DNA of 64,000 nucleotides from Paenibacillus alkalitolerans (GTDB lineage: Bacteria; Bacillota; Bacilli; Paenibacillales; YIM-B00363): the NCBI RefSeq assembly GCF_016482785.1, contig NZ_JAEMXM010000007.1, positions 186,001-250,000 on the forward strand. Reading direction: 5' to 3'. Positions 52,614-60,893 of the stretch are shown piece by piece. The notes under the pieces were generated by a model, which ran no database searches, was not told the origin of the DNA, and saw nothing but the letters and a program-made list of their open reading frames with translations. The position numbers were made by a program, and so were the translations under genes. Within the stretch, counting starts at the first letter, position 1; each line of letters begins with the position of its first letter.

Positions 52614-54329
52614 CTAAATAGCCGCGTCGATCCGGGACATGACATCGCTGACCAGCGAGTCCAGTTTGTTCCTGGCGTCTTCATTATTTGCACCTTTTAC
52701 TCCGAAATACATCTTGATCTTCGGCTCCGTGCCGGACGGACGCAAGCAGAACCAGGAGCCGTCGGCAAGCAAAAATTTCAAAACGTTCTCCAGCGGCAAG
52801 CCGTGCACGTCCTGCATATAATCGAGCTTTTCCGTTATCTGAACGCCGGCGGCCGCTGCCGGTGAATTCCGGCGCCATTCGTCCATCATTTCCCGCATTT
52901 TCTGCAGCCCGTCTTTTCCTTTCAGCGTCCTGGATTCGAGCGTTTCCAAGTAAAACCCGTGGCGTTCGTATAGCCGCTGCAGCACATCGTACAAGGTCAA
53001 TCCTTGTCTCTTCCAGTAAATGCACGCTTCGGCAATGAGCAGCGACGCAACGACGGCGTCTTTATCCCTTGCATACGTCCCGGCGAGGTAACCGTAGCTT
53101 TCTTCGTAACCGAAAACGAACGAATGCTCTCCGGTCCGTTCGAACTCCGTCATTTTTTCGCCTATATATTTGAAACCCGTCAGCGTATTCAGCACTGCCG
53201 CGCCGTAATGGCGGGCCACTTCCGCGCCCAACTCGCTGGTAACGATCGTCTTGATCACGGCGGGGTTTTTCGGCATTGCGTTGCGGGCGGACAAATTTTC
53301 CATAATATATTCGGCAATGAGTGCGCCGGTCTGGTTTCCGTTTAATACGGTATATTTGCCATCGGCATCCTTAACGACAGCCCCCACCCGGTCGCAATCG
53401 GGGTCGGTGCCCAGCAGCAGATCGGCGCCTTCCGCTTCCGCAACGCGGATGGCCAACTCGAAGGCGTCCCGCTCCTCCGGGTTGGGCGACTTCACGGTGG
53501 AAAACTGCGGATCGGGCAGCTCCTGCTCCGCCACGACGCGGACGTCACGGAATCCTGCAGCGGCCAGGGCTTGCCGCACCGGTAAATTACCGGAACCGTG
53601 AAGCGGCGTGTAGACGATGCGCAAAGAAACTCCCGCTTGCTCGGCCGCCCTCACTACGCCTGGATTCGGGCTTGCTTCCACGACCGCTTGTATGTATTTC
53701 TCGTCAATATCTTTGCCGATCCATACAAGCTTGCCTTCCGCTTCGGCGTTCGAGCGTTCGATCCGCTTGACATCCCGGAACGAATCGACCGCGGCGATCT
53801 GCGCCATCACTTTCTCCGCCGCATCCGGTACAATCTGTCCGCCGTCCGGTCCGTAAACTTTATATCCGTTATATTCCGGAGGATTGTGGCTCGCCGTAAT
53901 CACGATGCCTGCCGAAGCGCCGAGATGCCGGACGGCGAAAGACAATTCCGGGGTCGGCCTCAAGCTTTCGAACACGTAAGCCTTCACTCCGTTAGCGGCC
54001 AGCACGAGAGCGGCTTCCAAAGCGAATTCGGGGGAACGGTGTCTCGAGTCGTATGCTATTGCAACGGAAGGAGAAGCGGTTCCGAGGCTGTTGACATATT
54101 GAGCCAGCCCTTGCGACGCCCGTCCGACCGTATAACGGTTCATCCGGTTCGTCCCTGCACCGATCACGCCGCGCAAACCGCCGGTTCCGAACTCCAGATC
54201 GCGGTAAAACCGGTCCTCAATCTCTTTCTCTTGTCCTTCCAGAGCACGCAGCTCGGCTTTCGTCTCGTCGTCGACAACCGGGTCGTTCAACCATTGGCGG
54301 TACAGATCTTTAACACTCACTTCAATCAC
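52614..54329 (-). CDS. pgcA: Phosphoglucomutase/phosphomannomutase (PgcA type)
   Basis: Interconverts hexose 1- and 6-phosphates and feeds UDP-glucose and other wall precursors. The 571-residue protein has the phospho-Ser loop TASHNPPEYNGYK (Ser about 147), metal loop GTDPDCDRVG, sugar loop GYEESYGYL and the C-terminal phosphate-binding RPSGTEPKIK. The start is GTG after GGAGGAAGTTAAC. It lies 53 bases after fabZ. Confidence 0.95.
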   Translation of the reverse strand: MIEVSVKDLYRQWLNDPVVDDETKAELRALEGQEKEIEDRFYRDLEFGTGGLRGVIGAGTNRMNRYTVGRASQGLAQYVNSLGTASPSVAIAYDSRHRSPEFALEAALVLAANGVKAYVFESLRPTPELSFAVRHLGASAGIVITASHNPPEYNGYKVYGPDGGQIVPDAAEKVMAQIAAVDSFRDVKRIERSNAEAEGKLVWIGKDIDEKYIQAVVEASPNPGVVRAAEQAGVSLRIVYTPLHGSGNLPVRQALAAAGFRDVRVVAEQELPDPQFSTVKSPNPEERDAFELAIRVAEAEGADLLLGTDPDCDRVGAVVKDADGKYTVLNGNQTGALIAEYIMENLSARNAMPKNPAVIKTIVTSELGAEVARHYGAAVLNTLTGFKYIGEKMTEFERTGEHSFVFGYEESYGYLAGTYARDKDAVVASLLIAEACIYWKRQGLTLYDVLQRLYERHGFYLETLESRTLKGKDGLQKMREMMDEWRRNSPAAAAGVQITEKLDYMQDVHGLPLENVLKFLLADGSWFCLRPSGTEPKIKMYFGVKGANNEDARNKLDSLVSDVMSRIDAAI

Positions 54330-54382
54330 GTTAACTTCCTCCTCATCCCTTATGTTTCTTTATTGTCATGCTAAATTTGTAA

Positions 54383-54808
54383 TCACTTCTGTATTGCGAA
54401 CATAAGCTCGGCTTCGGCGACGACTTTGCCTTCAACGCTTGCAACTGCCGAACCTTTGCCGATCGGCCCCTTCATCCGGGTTATATTCACTTCCAGCCGA
54501 AGCGTATCCCCGGGCACGACTTGCCCCCGGAACCGGGCGTTGTCGATTCCCGCAAAGAAAGCGAGCTTGCCCTTGTTCTCTTCCACACTGAGTATGGCGG
54601 CGGCTCCGACCTGCGCAAGCGCCTCAATCATCAATACGCCCGGCATAACCGGAAATTCCGGGAAATGCCCGACGAAATGAGGCTCGTTCATCGTAACGTT
54701 CTTGATGCCGACCGCGCGAACTCCCGATTCGAGTTCAAGTATCCGATCCACAAGCAAGAACGGCGGCCGATGGGGTATAATTTGCTGGATTTGCTGCACG
54801 TCAAGCAT
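54383..54808 (-). CDS. fabZ: 3-hydroxyacyl-ACP dehydratase FabZ
   Basis: Dehydrates beta-hydroxyacyl-ACP in type II fatty acid synthesis. The 141-residue hotdog protein has the catalytic His (about 48) in [15 protein letters not shown] and the Glu (about 62) in [20 protein letters not shown] precedes ATG; a longer frame upstream has no family similarity and is dropped. The leader is folded (see the structured leader entry). Confidence 0.97.
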   Translation of the reverse strand: MLDVQQIQQIIPHRPPFLLVDRILELESGVRAVGIKNVTMNEPHFVGHFPEFPVMPGVLMIEALAQVGAAAILSVEENKGKLAFFAGIDNARFRGQVVPGDTLRLEVNITRMKGPIGKGSAVASVEGKVVAEAELMFAIQK

Positions 54809-54942
54809 AATGAGTCCTCCTTCGGTTACACTAACCAATGTCCCTTCACGATCTGCAGTAGTGAAGGTTGATATAAGGGGGCATAATGCCGTTGCGAATA
54901 GCGGCTTATGCCCTTTTTTCCCGGCAGTCCCAATCAATTATA
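54809..54942 (-). promoter_or_regulatory. fabZ promoter and structured leader
   Basis: TATAAT on the minus strand (54937-54942) has only a T-rich -35. The leader after it can form two stem-loops: GGGCATAA-GCCG with CGGC-TTATGCCC, and CCTTCAC with GTGAAGG, plus a small GGTTA/TAACC hairpin near the ribosome-binding site. No FapR-type operator was found. Confidence 0.5.
54878..54913 (+). terminator. Plus-strand terminator-like hairpin antisense to the fabZ leader
   Basis: The same stem as in the fabZ leader is followed by TTTTTT on the plus strand, although no plus-strand gene points into it. Confidence 0.5.
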
Positions 54943-54965
54943 CCGTTCCCGTAAGGAAAAAAAAA

Positions 54966-54983
54966 CTCCCTCTCGAGAGGGAG
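54966..54983 (-). terminator. Terminator after the EpuA-type gene
   Basis: CTCCCTCTCGAGAGGGAG, a perfect self-complementary stem, followed by nine T on the minus strand. Confidence 0.92.
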
Positions 54984-54993
54984 CGCAGCTTGT

Positions 54994-55224
54994 TTACGTA
55001 TTCTGAAATACCAAATCCAACATATGTTTCCATGTATCCAGCTGGAGCACATCCTCCGGATCGCCGCCGCCGAATCTGACGTATCCGATACGCAGTCCGG
55101 CGTATAGCGCCATGAGACAAAGAAGCGGAAACGCAAACCACTTCATTACTTTTAACAAACGACGGACTCCGGGTGAAGTTTTTGCGGCTTTTCCTTTAGG
55201 CTCCGTGTTATTGCCTTTAGACAT
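54994..55224 (-). CDS. EpuA-type small membrane protein
   Basis: A 76-residue protein with a Lys-rich cytosolic N terminus, one membrane segment (WFAFPLLCLMALYAGLRIGYV, about 28-48) and a short outer tail (GGDPEDVLQLDTWKHMLDLV). It matches the small family often labelled RNA polymerase subunit beta (EpuA) in Bacillales, a label that probably comes from an old mis-annotation. AAGGATG lies seven bases before the chosen ATG. It sits downstream of flhP as its homologue does in Bacillus. Confidence 0.8.
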   Translation of the reverse strand: MSKGNNTEPKGKAAKTSPGVRRLLKVMKWFAFPLLCLMALYAGLRIGYVRFGGGDPEDVLQLDTWKHMLDLVFQNT

Positions 55225-55263
55225 AAGCATACATCCTTGCTGTGTAAAAATTACGTGTTGCTT

Positions 55264-55349
55264 CATATATTAGTTGTCTCTGACAACCTTCGGTTGCCTC
55301 TTTGCTGCCATATATTCGTGATCGCGGCAACCCTTCGGTTGCCTCTTTG
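55264..55349 (+). repeat. Tandem 45-bp repeat downstream of flhP
   Basis: Two copies, each starting CATATATT and ending TTCGGTTGCCTCTTTG, and each able to form a short CAACC-TTCGG-GTTG-type hairpin. The second ends exactly before the flhP stop codon. Confidence 0.7.
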
Positions 55350-56213
55350 TTACGTGCGCAAATTATTCGCCAGACTCATCAGCGTGTCGCTTGACGTGAT
55401 CGCCCTGGCGTTCATCTGATACGCCCGTTGAAGCGCCACCAATTCGGTCATCTCATCCGTCAAGTTGACGTTGGATTGCTCGATAAAGCCTTGCCGAACC
55501 GCGATTTTAGTCTGCTCGTTTACGTTGTTGGAAGCGGCATCTATCGTATCCAGAACTCCGGCCGCATCAACGCCGGCCGGCAGACCGAACAAATTGCTTC
55601 CAGCATTGATCAAAATTTGAGGCCTGACCGCCCGCATGAGCTTCAGCTGCCCTACCGGCGCCGGAACCGATTCCGGGTTCGCCGCATTTCGGGCGAACAC
55701 CCAACCGTCTTCCGCAACGGTAATTTCGGAATTTATCGGTACGACAATCGGTTGATCGCCCGCACCCCTCAGCCTGTAACCTTCTTGCGTCGTCAGATGA
55801 AGACCCTCGGCGTTACCGGGAATTACGGAGAGTTTAAACGAACCGTCTCTCGTCCAAGCAATAGTAGGGTTTCCATCGGCGTCCACGCTATCCGTCTCCA
55901 CTTCGAACAATCCGTTCCCTTCAATCCCGAGATCGAACGGGTTTCCCGTCGCTTTGAGAGCTCCCTGTTCCAAATTCAATTCGATTTGGCCGATCTTCGC
56001 GCCCCAGCCTTGCGGCAAACCGAGCGGGGTGAGCCGCCCAGATCGTTCGAACGGTGCGGGCTGGTTTGACACGCTTGTCAGTATATCTTGAAACGATGCG
56101 TCTCGGCGCTTATAACCCGCCGTGTTCACATTCGCAATGTTATGCGACAATACATCCAGCTTCTGCTGAAGCGCCTGCATCGACACGGAAGCGTTGATCA
56201 TCGAATGATTCAT
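55350..56213 (-). CDS. flhP: Flagellar rod/hook-basal body protein FlhP
   Basis: A 287-residue FlgF/FlgG-type axial protein of the distal rod. It has the N-terminal rod motif (LDVLSHNIANVNTAGYKRRDASF) and the C-terminal SNVNLTDEMTELVALQRAYQMNARAI motif. Its ATG overlaps the flhO stop by four bases. The flhO-flhP pair lies next to mbl in B. subtilis. Confidence 0.94.
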   Translation of the reverse strand: MNHSMINASVSMQALQQKLDVLSHNIANVNTAGYKRRDASFQDILTSVSNQPAPFERSGRLTPLGLPQGWGAKIGQIELNLEQGALKATGNPFDLGIEGNGLFEVETDSVDADGNPTIAWTRDGSFKLSVIPGNAEGLHLTTQEGYRLRGAGDQPIVVPINSEITVAEDGWVFARNAANPESVPAPVGQLKLMRAVRPQILINAGSNLFGLPAGVDAAGVLDTIDAASNNVNEQTKIAVRQGFIEQSNVNLTDEMTELVALQRAYQMNARAITSSDTLMSLANNLRT

Positions 56214-57094
56214 ACTCGGCCCACCTCGTTGACGGCTTTCTCCAAGCTCCGGTCATAAAATTGCACCATTCTCTGATTGGTCTCGTAAGCGCGCTGCGCC
56301 GCCATCAAATCGATCATCGATTGAACGGGATCCACGTTCGAGCGCTCCACGAAGCCTTGATAAACTGTTATATCGTCGCCAGGCGCAGCTGTCATCGGGG
56401 GCGCGTCCTCTTCCGGCAGCCGGAAGTTGCCGAAGCCGTCCCGGACGAGCCGGTTCGGGTTTTCAATCCTCGCAACGAACAGCGAAACCGCGTTGCCGTT
56501 CTCTTCTATGGGCTGTCCGGTAATTCCGTTGATCAGCACGCCCCGTTCGGTAACTTTCACTTCGGAGACGGAACCGTCGAACACGATCGGACGGCGCTCG
56601 CTGTTCAGCACTAAATGGCCGTCGGAAGTAACCAATTGTCCGGCGGCGTCAATAGTGAACTTACCGTTGCGCGTGTATCGCTCGCGTCCTTCGCCGTCCC
56701 TGACGACAAACATCGCTTGAGGCTGGTAGGTGACCTCCCCGTCCGGCGAAACCGACTTACCGGAAGCCTCGAACGCGACGCCGTCCACCTGAATGTTCGA
56801 TATAAGCGCGAAATCGGACGCATCCCGGGTTTCCATCAAATCTCCCTGCTTAAACATGTGCGGGGTTTCCTCCACGAAGACGCCCGTGTTCAGGCGGCCG
56901 ATGCCCGTGACGAGCTTCGCCGGGGCGCCGCCTCCTCCGGAGAACGAAATGAGCATTTCCGGAAACGAGCGCGCAATGGCGACGTTTGCTTTATAGCCCG
57001 GGGTATTCATGTTTGCAATGTTGTTCGTTACGGAGTCGTGTCTGCGTTGGTTCGCGATCATGCCCGCCGCCGCAGTATATAATCCTCTTAACAC
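56210..57094 (-). CDS. flhO: Flagellar rod/hook-basal body protein FlhO
   Basis: A 294-residue FlgG-like rod protein. The N-terminal motif HDSVTNNIANMNTPGYKANVA and the C-terminal SNVDPVQSMIDLMAAQRAYETNQRMVQ motif are clear. The start is GTG after GGGGTGACGG. It follows mbl by 18 bases with no terminator, so co-transcription is likely. Confidence 0.94.
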   Translation of the reverse strand: MLRGLYTAAAGMIANQRRHDSVTNNIANMNTPGYKANVAIARSFPEMLISFSGGGGAPAKLVTGIGRLNTGVFVEETPHMFKQGDLMETRDASDFALISNIQVDGVAFEASGKSVSPDGEVTYQPQAMFVVRDGEGRERYTRNGKFTIDAAGQLVTSDGHLVLNSERRPIVFDGSVSEVKVTERGVLINGITGQPIEENGNAVSLFVARIENPNRLVRDGFGNFRLPEEDAPPMTAAPGDDITVYQGFVERSNVDPVQSMIDLMAAQRAYETNQRMVQFYDRSLEKAVNEVGRV

Positions 57095-57112
57095 GCCGTG
57101 CCGTCACCCCGC

Positions 57113-58108
57113 TTATTTTCTCTTTGAAACCCTGTCAAGGTTGTCCAACATAATTCCGGTTCCCTTCACAACGCAATGCATCGGATCTTCCGCGACAAGC
57201 ACCGGAACCTTCAATTGCTCGGCCATCAGCTGGTCCAGACCGTGAAGAAGCGCGCCGCCGCCCGTGACGATTACTCCGCGGTCGATGATGTCCGCCGACA
57301 GCTCCGGCGGCGTCCGTTCCAGCACCGACTTTGCGGCCGCAACAATGGAAGACACCGGTTCCCATAGCGCTTCCCTCACTTCGCGGCTGTGAATCGTTAC
57401 CGTCAGCGGGAGACCGCTCACCATGTCTCTGCCCCGAATGTCGATCTCCTCGCTGCGTCCGTCCGGATTCACCGTCCCGATCTTAATCTTGATATCCTCG
57501 CTGGTCCGTTCGCCGATTAAAAGCTTATACTTGTCTTTTATGTACTTCATAATGGCAGAGTCGAACTTGTCCCCTGCGACTTTAATAGAAGAGGCGGTCA
57601 CGATATCGCCCATGGACAAGACGGCAACGTCCGTCGTTCCACCGCCGATATCGACCACCATATTGCCGTAAGGCTGGAAAATATCCATTCCGGCACCGAC
57701 GGCCGCCGCCTTCGGCTCCTCTTCCAAGAACACCTCTTTCGCTCCGCTGCGTTCCGCCGCTTCCTGAATCGCTTTCTTCTCTACAGACGTGATGTTCGTC
57801 GGCGCGCAAATGAGTATGCGAGGATGACTGTACCAACTCTTCCCGCCGACGAGGCTGATGAAATGCTTCAACATCATCTCCGTAATCTCAAAGTCCGCGA
57901 TCACCCCGTCCTTCAACGGGCGAACCGCCACGATATTGCCGGGAGTACGGCCGACCATCCGCCTTGCTTCCTCACCCACAGCGAGCACGCGTTTGGTTTC
58001 GCTTTCGATTGCTACGACTGAAGGTTCGTCTAATACGACTCCGCGGCCTTTGACGTGAATGAGAACGTTGGCCGTTCCCAAGTCAATACCGATATCTTTG
58101 CCAAACAT
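57113..58108 (-). CDS. mbl: Rod shape-determining protein Mbl (MreB family)
   Basis: A bacterial actin that guides lateral wall synthesis. The 331-residue protein has actin phosphate-binding motifs IGIDLGTANVLIHVKG and NMVVDIGGGTTDVAVLS, and the adenosine motif IIDRGVIVTGGGALLHGL. Among MreB, Mbl and MreBH, the position between spoIIID and flhO marks it as Mbl. AGGAGGC precedes ATG. Confidence 0.95.
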   Translation of the reverse strand: MFGKDIGIDLGTANVLIHVKGRGVVLDEPSVVAIESETKRVLAVGEEARRMVGRTPGNIVAVRPLKDGVIADFEITEMMLKHFISLVGGKSWYSHPRILICAPTNITSVEKKAIQEAAERSGAKEVFLEEEPKAAAVGAGMDIFQPYGNMVVDIGGGTTDVAVLSMGDIVTASSIKVAGDKFDSAIMKYIKDKYKLLIGERTSEDIKIKIGTVNPDGRSEEIDIRGRDMVSGLPLTVTIHSREVREALWEPVSSIVAAAKSVLERTPPELSADIIDRGVIVTGGGALLHGLDQLMAEQLKVPVLVAEDPMHCVVKGTGIMLDNLDRVSKRK

Positions 58109-58251
58109 CCAGTAAGCCTCCTCACGGGGTACCCAAAAAAAACGGGAGAAAAGTCCGATATACCAAATTAAGCACGTTAACTATAAAATTATTCGCTGCA
58201 AATTGGCAAAATCCTCTTTTGGGGGCAGGGGAAACTTACGCTTTCTGAGAC

Positions 58252-58542
58252 TTACGGACGACCGGAAAGCACGGGAGCCGGTTTTGCCTTCGGCTTCGTC
58301 TTCTTGTACTTGATTTTCGTAGCCTCTCCGCCGCGCAGGTGGCGTATCGACTTGTGATATTCAAGTATTGTTTTCACCTGGTTGGCCAATTCCGGGTTGA
58401 TTTCCGGCAGCCGTTCCGTGAGATCCTTGTGCACCGTGCTTTTGGACACGCCGAATTCCTTGGCTATGGTTCGAACCGTATTCTTGGTTTCAACGATGCT
58501 GCGCCCGATCTTAATGGTTCGCTCCTTAATGTAATCGTGCAC
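58252..58542 (-). CDS. spoIIID: Sporulation transcriptional regulator SpoIIID
   Basis: Controls mother-cell genes together with SigE. The 96-residue protein has the helix-turn-helix (VRTIAKEFGVSKSTVHKDLTERLPEI, about 23-48) and the basic C-terminal region (KIKYKKTKPKAKPAP). The start is GTG after GGAGGCGAGGGGC. AATATAAT about 40 bases upstream could be a SigE -10; its -35 is uncertain. A partial copy of the 25-bp repeat lies just beyond its stop. Confidence 0.95.
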   Translation of the reverse strand: MHDYIKERTIKIGRSIVETKNTVRTIAKEFGVSKSTVHKDLTERLPEINPELANQVKTILEYHKSIRHLRGGEATKIKYKKTKPKAKPAPVLSGRP

Positions 58543-58688
58543 GCCCCTCGCCTCCCTGTGTTCGAGATGTTTGGTACATTATATTGAGGGGTAGACACAG
58601 TTATTCTCTATAACCAAGCCTGACAAGCCTGTACTTTCGCAATATTTTCATTTTTTTGAGTTATGAGGGGAAAAATAGGCAAAAAAAA

Positions 58689-58706
58689 GCAACGCCGAAG
58701 CGTTGC
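58689..58706 (-). terminator. Terminator of spoIIQ
   Basis: GCAACGC and GCGTTGC around TTCG, followed by eight T on the minus strand. Confidence 0.93.
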
Positions 58707-58720
58707 GCGAACTGCTCAAA

Positions 58721-59446
58721 TTATTGAATTACCGTTTCCGGATTTACAGGCTTGCCGTCTTTCCATACTTCGAAGTGGAGGTGAACGCCAAGTTCTTTCT
58801 CAAGCTCATTTCGTCCGGCCATTGCGATCTTCTCGCCCTTCTTCACTTCGTCGCCTTTGGCGACTTGCACATCGTCCAAGCTTTGGTACAGCGTGCTTAG
58901 GCCGTTGTCGTGTTTAATTTCAACAACGTAGCCCGCGATCGGCAATTGATCGACGCGAGTGACGGTGCCGCCCATAGCCGCCAGCACTTCAAACGGCTCT
59001 TGATTCGGGCTTGAAAGGTCGATGCCCGTATGCGGCGTGAATGTGTCGCCGTACTCAACCATAGCAGCTTGATTGTCTTCACTGGATGCGTTGACGTCGA
59101 AATATTCCATTGTCAATTCCAAGCTGTCTTTGTTGCTGACCGGCCAGCCGAGAGATTCGGCTTCCGCCGTTGCCGGCACTGCGTTTCCATCGGTCGTCTT
59201 TTCGCCGGTGCTCACTTCCAGACCGGTTTCATCCTGCGGGATCGGCGAATTTGCGGAGTCTTGATAGACCCACATCAGAGCTAGAATAATTGCCGCCGCC
59301 GCCATGTACGTTGCCGGGAACACCCATTTCTTTGCGAGCAGACGTTTCCAGAACGTTCCCGTTACCGCCGCTTCTCTTCCTTCGCTAGATTTAGGAGAAT
59401 CTTTTTGCTCTCCTTGCAAAGGAGTAATCTTGTTATCTTCTTTCAT
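58721..59446 (-). CDS. spoIIQ: SpoIIQ-like LytM/M23 protein
   Basis: Forespore membrane protein that pairs with SpoIIIAH to form a channel around the engulfed forespore. The 241-residue protein has a membrane helix (about 43-61) and an extracellular LytM domain (about 130-235). Both halves of the zinc site are present: H-T-G-I-D (His 139, Asp 143) and HLHFE (His 222, 224). B. subtilis SpoIIQ lacks one of these His residues, so this version may be an active endopeptidase, as in clostridia. A SigF promoter lies just upstream. Confidence 0.92.
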   Translation of the reverse strand: MKEDNKITPLQGEQKDSPKSSEGREAAVTGTFWKRLLAKKWVFPATYMAAAAIILALMWVYQDSANSPIPQDETGLEVSTGEKTTDGNAVPATAEAESLGWPVSNKDSLELTMEYFDVNASSEDNQAAMVEYGDTFTPHTGIDLSSPNQEPFEVLAAMGGTVTRVDQLPIAGYVVEIKHDNGLSTLYQSLDDVQVAKGDEVKKGEKIAMAGRNELEKELGVHLHFEVWKDGKPVNPETVIQ

Positions 59447-59466
59447 TGTTCTATCACCTCAGTAGC

Positions 59467-59495
59467 CATTGTTGCCAGCATGAAATCTTTTATAC
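59467..59495 (-). promoter_or_regulatory. SigF-type promoter of spoIIQ
   Basis: On the minus strand GTATA, 14 bases, GGCAACAATG, which fits the SigF consensus (GYATA ... GGNNANAHTR) at all fixed positions. Confidence 0.65.
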
Positions 59496-59532
59496 GTGGC
59501 TAAACAGGGTGATAGTGAAAATATTTTTCAGT

Positions 59533-60609
59533 TTATACTTTCGGCAATACGTCTTTCAGCGGCACAATATCGACACCGGTATAGTAATATTGCAAAATCT
59601 CTTTCGCATCCTTCCCTTGTTTTGCTAGTCCGTTGGCTCCCCACTGACTCATGCCGACGCCGTGTCCGAACCCGAGCGTGGTGAATTCCAACGATTGCCC
59701 TTTCACCGTCCACCCGAAATCGGTAGAGGGCAGTCCCAGCTTTTCCCTAAACTCTCTGCCCGTGAACGTTCGCCCTCCAACCTCAATCTTCAATACTCTT
59801 CCGCTGGGCGATTTCTCCAACACTTTCAGATTCAGATTGCCTTTCGCTTCGGACAATCCGAGCCTCTGAAACACTTCCTTCCTTGAAATGCGCGTCGTAC
59901 TTTTATATTTGGGAGAGTATATTTTATCCCACTGGCTTTTCACGCTGCGCAAATACGGCAACGGCTCAGACCAATATTTCTCCGAATCTTCCGTGTACCC
60001 GTTGCTGGTAGAGAAAAAAGTGGCATGAATAGGTTTTCCTTCATAAGTCAGTATAAGCCCCTGCGTTTCATTGACCGCTCTCGTCAATTTATCCATATTG
60101 CGCGCATAAGCGAAAAATCCCCACTGCTCCCGAAGATCCTGCTCCGATAAATATGCTTGATGGAGAACCGTATCCGTTACGACAGCCGCGCCGGCTTCCG
60201 GAGGCATGGAGCTGCGGTCGCCATCGGCCAGCCTGCGGACAATATACGTTCTCGCGGCGATCGCTTGAGCTTTCAGCGCTTCGTGTTCAAACTCCGCAGG
60301 CATCTCCGCGGCCAGCACTCCTCTCACATACTCTTCGATAGGAATGTTTGCAACTTCTTCCTTCCCGCTTAAAAACACAGGCACAATGAGCGACTCGCTC
60401 CCGGGAGCGGACTGCAGCGTTTCTTGAGGACGCAATGGTAGAATTTGCGAGGCGTTCCATTCTTCGAACCGGTTTACTAGGAAGAGGGGGATGAGCAAAA
60501 TAACCGCCAACAACGCAGACGCGCCGAATATGCCCGTGATCCACTTCCTTTGGTTGTGCGTCATTTTACGGTATGCCGTCCGATTTGTTTTCCCGTGTCT
60601 TTTCCGCAT
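59533..60609 (-). CDS. spoIID: Stage II sporulation protein D SpoIID
   Basis: Lytic transglycosylase of the engulfment machine with SpoIIM and SpoIIP. The 358 residues show an N-terminal membrane helix (about 24-46) and the SpoIID domain, with IEEYVRGVLAAEMPAEFEHEALKAQAIAARTY (catalytic Glu in AAEMP), HQAYL and GFGHGVGMSQWGANGLA. GGGGATACTAC precedes ATG. CATATAAT about 27 bases before the start could be a SigE -10. Confidence 0.95.
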   Translation of the reverse strand: MRKRHGKTNRTAYRKMTHNQRKWITGIFGASALLAVILLIPLFLVNRFEEWNASQILPLRPQETLQSAPGSESLIVPVFLSGKEEVANIPIEEYVRGVLAAEMPAEFEHEALKAQAIAARTYIVRRLADGDRSSMPPEAGAAVVTDTVLHQAYLSEQDLREQWGFFAYARNMDKLTRAVNETQGLILTYEGKPIHATFFSTSNGYTEDSEKYWSEPLPYLRSVKSQWDKIYSPKYKSTTRISRKEVFQRLGLSEAKGNLNLKVLEKSPSGRVLKIEVGGRTFTGREFREKLGLPSTDFGWTVKGQSLEFTTLGFGHGVGMSQWGANGLAKQGKDAKEILQYYYTGVDIVPLKDVLPKV

Positions 60610-60730
60610 GTAGTATCCCCTGCCCTTTCGCTCCTATTATATGAATGGGAATAACTTGCTAGAACAATCGAACAGTGAGCCGAAAGTCCCTATCAAATTG
60701 TTGATAGCGGTTGCAAAAAACAATATCTGC

Positions 60731-60759
60731 TTGACATCTGAAAATATGTCCTTTATATT
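60731..60759 (+). promoter_or_regulatory. SigmaA promoter of the 60894 gene
   Basis: TTGACA, 17 bases, TATATT. Transcription should start near 60766. Confidence 0.75.
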
Positions 60760-60784
60760 TGACAATATATTGAATTTGCGCGAC

Positions 60785-60844
60785 TCTTACGATGGAAGCA
60801 CCCGTAAGATGGGCATGACCGCCCTTCTTGCCGGTGCTTTTTTT
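60785..60844 (+). promoter_or_regulatory. Attenuator-like leader: terminator and competing hairpin
   Basis: A terminator (60798-60837: GCACC...GGTGC outside, a longer stem around ATGACC inside, then seven T) lies between promoter and gene. TCTTACG (60785-60791) is exactly complementary to CGTAAGA (60803-60809) inside the terminator's left arm, so pairing there would prevent the terminator. This is the layout of an attenuator or riboswitch; no known class was recognised. Confidence 0.7.
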
Positions 60845-60893
60845 GTTGTCTTCAGCGCGAGAAGTGACTTTCATTTTTACGAGGAGGATTCTT

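Noticed and set aside
54994-55224. RNA polymerase subunit
   Set aside because: This label is common for the family, but the protein is a small single-pass membrane protein with no RNA polymerase features.
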